Part shown: piece by piece, positions 62,113-64,000 of the stretch
Layout: each line of letters begins with the position of its first letter
How positions within the stretch are numbered: the first letter of the stretch is position 1
From: Conexibacter sp. SYSU D00693
GTDB lineage: Bacteria; Actinomycetota; Thermoleophilia; Solirubrobacterales; Solirubrobacteraceae
NCBI RefSeq assembly: GCF_017084525.1
Contig: NZ_CP070950.1
Span: forward strand, 248,001 to 312,000
DNA length: 64,000 bases
Direction of reading: 5' to 3'
The notes under the pieces: model-generated
Database searches by the model: none
Told to the model about the DNA's origin: nothing
What the model saw: only the letters and a program-made list of their open reading frames with translations
Position numbers and translations under genes: made by a program

Positions 62113-64000
62113 CTACTGCACCGGCGCGGGCACGGCCTCGGCCGGCGCCTGGTCCTCGTCGCTCGTGTCGCCCGAGCCGGCCTGGCCCGCCACCTGCGGA
62201 CCGGAGCCCGAAGGATCGACGATGCCGTCCTCCGCCCAGGCGTAGCGGCCCTCGAGGACCTTCTGGGCGGTGTCGTAGGCCTCGACGTCGTCGTTGTCGA
62301 AGACCTCGGCGAAGAGCCGGTCCGCCCGGCGGCGGGCCTGCTTGCAGAAGAGGTCCGCGAGCTCCTCGGCCTCGGTCGCGCGGCCCGGCTGCTCCTGCTT
62401 GAGCGTCTGGGCGTACACCGCCGCGGAGGCGATCGCGAAGAGCTCGGCGCCGATGTCGACGATCCGGCCCAGCACCGCCTGGCGCTGCTCGAGGCCCGCC
62501 TGGTAGCGGCCCATGGCGTAGAAGGTGGACCGGGCGAGCTTGCGCGAGGCGCGCTCGACGTAGCGCACGTGCTTGGCCAGGGCGCCGAAGTCCTCGAACG
62601 AGCCGGGCTTGAGGCCCTCGCCGACGGCGAGCTGCGGCAGCCAGCGCGAGTAGAACTTCGCCGACTCGACGGCGGCCTGGGCCTTGGCCTTGAGGTCGGT
62701 GTCGGGCTCGAGGATGTCGCCGGCGACCTGCAGGTGCTGGTCCACCGCCTCACGGGCGATGAGCAGGTGCATGATCTCCGTGGAGCCCTCGAAGATGCGG
62801 TTGATGCGCATGTCGCGCATCGCCTGCTCCACGGGCACGGGCTTCTCCCCGCGCGCCTTGAGCGACTCGGCGGTCTCGTAGCCGCGGCCGCCGCGGACCT
62901 GCATGAGCTCGTCGACGACCTGCCAGCCCAGCTCGGAGGCGTAGAGCTTGGCGATCGCCGCCTCGATGCGGATGTCCGAGCGCTTGGAGTCGGCCAGGCG
63001 GCTGGCGACGTCGAGCATCGCCTCGAGGCCGAACGAGCTGCCCGCGATGAACGCGACCTTCTGGGCGACCGCGTCGTGCTTGCCGACGGGGCGGCCCCAC
63101 TGGACGCGCTCGGCGGCCCACTCGCGCGCGACCTTCGTCGCCCACTTCGAGACGCCGACGCAGATGGCCGGCAGCGCGAGGCGGCCCGTGTTCAGCGTCG
63201 CCAGCGCGATCTTCAGGCCGTCGCCCTCGCGCCCGATGAGGTTCTCCTTGGGGACGAAGACGTCGTCGAGGCGGGTCATCGAGTTCTCGATGCCCTTGAG
63301 GCCCATGAACTGGTTGCGCGTCTCGACCGTCACGCCCTCGGTGTCGTAGGGCAGGACGAAGGCGCTGATGCCGCCGCGGTGGCCCTCGGACTTCGGGACC
63401 TTCGCCATGACGACGACGACGTCGGCGATCACGCCGTTGGTCGCCCAGAGCTTGCGGCCGTTGATGCGGTAGCCCGTGCCGTCCTCGGTGGGCGTCGCCG
63501 TCGCGCCCAGGCGCGCGGGGTCCGAGCCGACGTCGGGCTCGGTGAGCAGGAACGCCGAGATGTGGTCCTTGGCCACCAGCGGCAGCCACTTGCGCTTCTG
63601 CTCCTCGGAGCCGGCGAGGCGCAGCGGCTCGGCGACGCCGATGGACTGGTGGGCGCTGAGCAACGTCGACAGCGCGGAGTGCGCGGAGCCCACGAGCGCC
63701 AGCGCCTTGTTGTAGTAGACCTGCGAGAGACCGAGGCCGCCGTACTCCTCGGGCACCTTCATGCCCAGGGCGCCGAGCTGCTTGAAGCCGTCGATGACGT
63801 GCTCGGGGATCTTCGCCTCGCGCTCGATCTCGAGCGGGTCGACCTGCTCCTCCAGGAACGTCCGGAGCTTCGAGAGGAAGGCCTCGCCCTTCTCCACGCT
63901 CTCGGGGTCCTGCTTGGGCTGGGGGTGGATGAGGTCGAGCTGGAGCCGCCCGAGGTACAGCTCCTTGCCGAAGCTGGGGAGCTTCCACTCCGTCTCGCGC
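62113..64000 (-). CDS. acyl-CoA dehydrogenase (5' end outside window)
   Basis: At least 628 residues are visible; the frame runs off the right edge without a start. The full ACAD fold is present: LTEPDVGSDPARLGATATP, WATNGVIADVVVVMA, GISAFVLP, GRLALPAICVG and RGGRGYETAESL. It has a C-terminal helical extension (about 150 residues; FYSRWLPQLAVGEGLKPGSFEDFGALAKH and so on), as in long FadE-type enzymes, and an acidic Pro/Gln tail. The catalytic base is likely the Glu of IFEGSTEIMH. It oxidises acyl-CoA with FAD. The visible N-terminus LYLGRLQLDLIHPQP confirms that the gene begins farther right. Confidence 0.95.
   Translation of the reverse strand, partial: RETEWKLPSFGKELYLGRLQLDLIHPQPKQDPESVEKGEAFLSKLRTFLEEQVDPLEIEREAKIPEHVIDGFKQLGALGMKVPEEYGGLGLSQVYYNKALALVGSAHSALSTLLSAHQSIGVAEPLRLAGSEEQKRKWLPLVAKDHISAFLLTEPDVGSDPARLGATATPTEDGTGYRINGRKLWATNGVIADVVVVMAKVPKSEGHRGGISAFVLPYDTEGVTVETRNQFMGLKGIENSMTRLDDVFVPKENLIGREGDGLKIALATLNTGRLALPAICVGVSKWATKVAREWAAERVQWGRPVGKHDAVAQKVAFIAGSSFGLEAMLDVASRLADSKRSDIRIEAAIAKLYASELGWQVVDELMQVRGGRGYETAESLKARGEKPVPVEQAMRDMRINRIFEGSTEIMHLLIAREAVDQHLQVAGDILEPDTDLKAKAQAAVESAKFYSRWLPQLAVGEGLKPGSFEDFGALAKHVRYVERASRKLARSTFYAMGRYQAGLEQRQAVLGRIVDIGAELFAIASAAVYAQTLKQEQPGRATEAEELADLFCKQARRRADRLFAEVFDNDDVEAYDTAQKVLEGRYAWAEDGIVDPSGSGPQVAGQAGSGDTSDEDQAPAEAVPAPVQ

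Noticed and set aside
61922-62245. 107-residue plus-strand frame between tetR and the acyl-CoA dehydrogenase
   Set aside because: It runs across four inverted repeats and into the antisense of the dehydrogenase gene; codon use is not gene-like and no start signal fits.

Overview
The window is very GC-rich, uses G or C at nearly every third codon position, and is densely packed with genes that often overlap by 1-4 bases. GTG and TTG starts are common. Together with an F420-type luciferase-like oxidoreductase, a PxKF-domain secreted protein, a Rex-type redox repressor and many start codons placed 7-11 bases after a TAnnnT motif, this points to an actinobacterium. A Thermoleophilia/Solirubrobacterales-like organism fits best, but that placement is inference. 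It reads as ordinary chromosome: no prophage, plasmid, CRISPR or secondary-metabolite cluster is visible.

Layout. 1-8.0 kb: tail of an unknown gene, a DivIVA-domain protein, a MerR-type regulator, a large secreted Ig-like/PxKF protein, a catalase-fold-like protein and SOS-boxed uvrA. 8.0-8.7 kb: non-coding, with a diverged ~196-base repeat and a perfect 22-bp hairpin. 8.7-14.1 kb: LysM/transglycosylase, a long coiled-coil protein with an ACT-like head, an acetyltransferase, and a DUF47-pit phosphate uptake operon behind a PHO-box-like repeat. 14.1-17.0 kb: pantothenate operon (DUF2520 gene, panC, panD, panB). 17.1-21.5 kb: uracil-DNA glycosylase, alkaline phosphatase with a second PHO-box-like repeat, F420-type oxidoreductase, LPXTG protein. 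21.5-26.6 kb: tsaE-tsaB-rimI-tsaD (t6A tRNA modification), glutaredoxin-like gene, rex, a YbdK-type ligase and a DUF1844 gene, nearly all overlapping. 26.7-31.2 kb: H+-pyrophosphatase and two secreted proteins. 31.2-36.4 kb: two APC permeases with USP-like tails and two TrkA-type proteins, probably a potassium uptake locus.

36.4-40.4 kb: a frameshifted small gene, tRNA-Gln(CTG), a membrane protein, and a REP-associated tyrosine transposase (RAYT) between palindromic repeats, one set being a 29-base-period tandem array; then an SDR and a cupin. 40.4-47.7 kb: a heterodimeric ABC exporter with one degenerate ATP site and an unusual FtsH-like protease with two inserts. 47.8-53.5 kb: hydrolase, Nudix, small membrane proteins, double-DUF427 protein, Gfo/Idh oxidoreductase. 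53.5-58.0 kb: ROK regulator and a xylose-type ABC importer. 58.0-64 kb: glycoside hydrolase, TauE-type transporter, two-domain VOC enzyme, TetR regulator, and an acyl-CoA dehydrogenase that runs off the right edge.

Three patterns cross the whole window. Seven of thirteen convergent gene pairs share one CTAG as both stop codons. Many starts follow a TAnnnT motif by 7-11 bases, suggesting leaderless or near-leaderless mRNAs. Perfect palindromes of several unrelated sequences sit at gene ends, one family beside the RAYT. No undescribed system is proven. The best candidates are the APC-USP/TrkA locus, the FtsH-like protease with its membrane partner, and the RAYT/tandem-REP locus.
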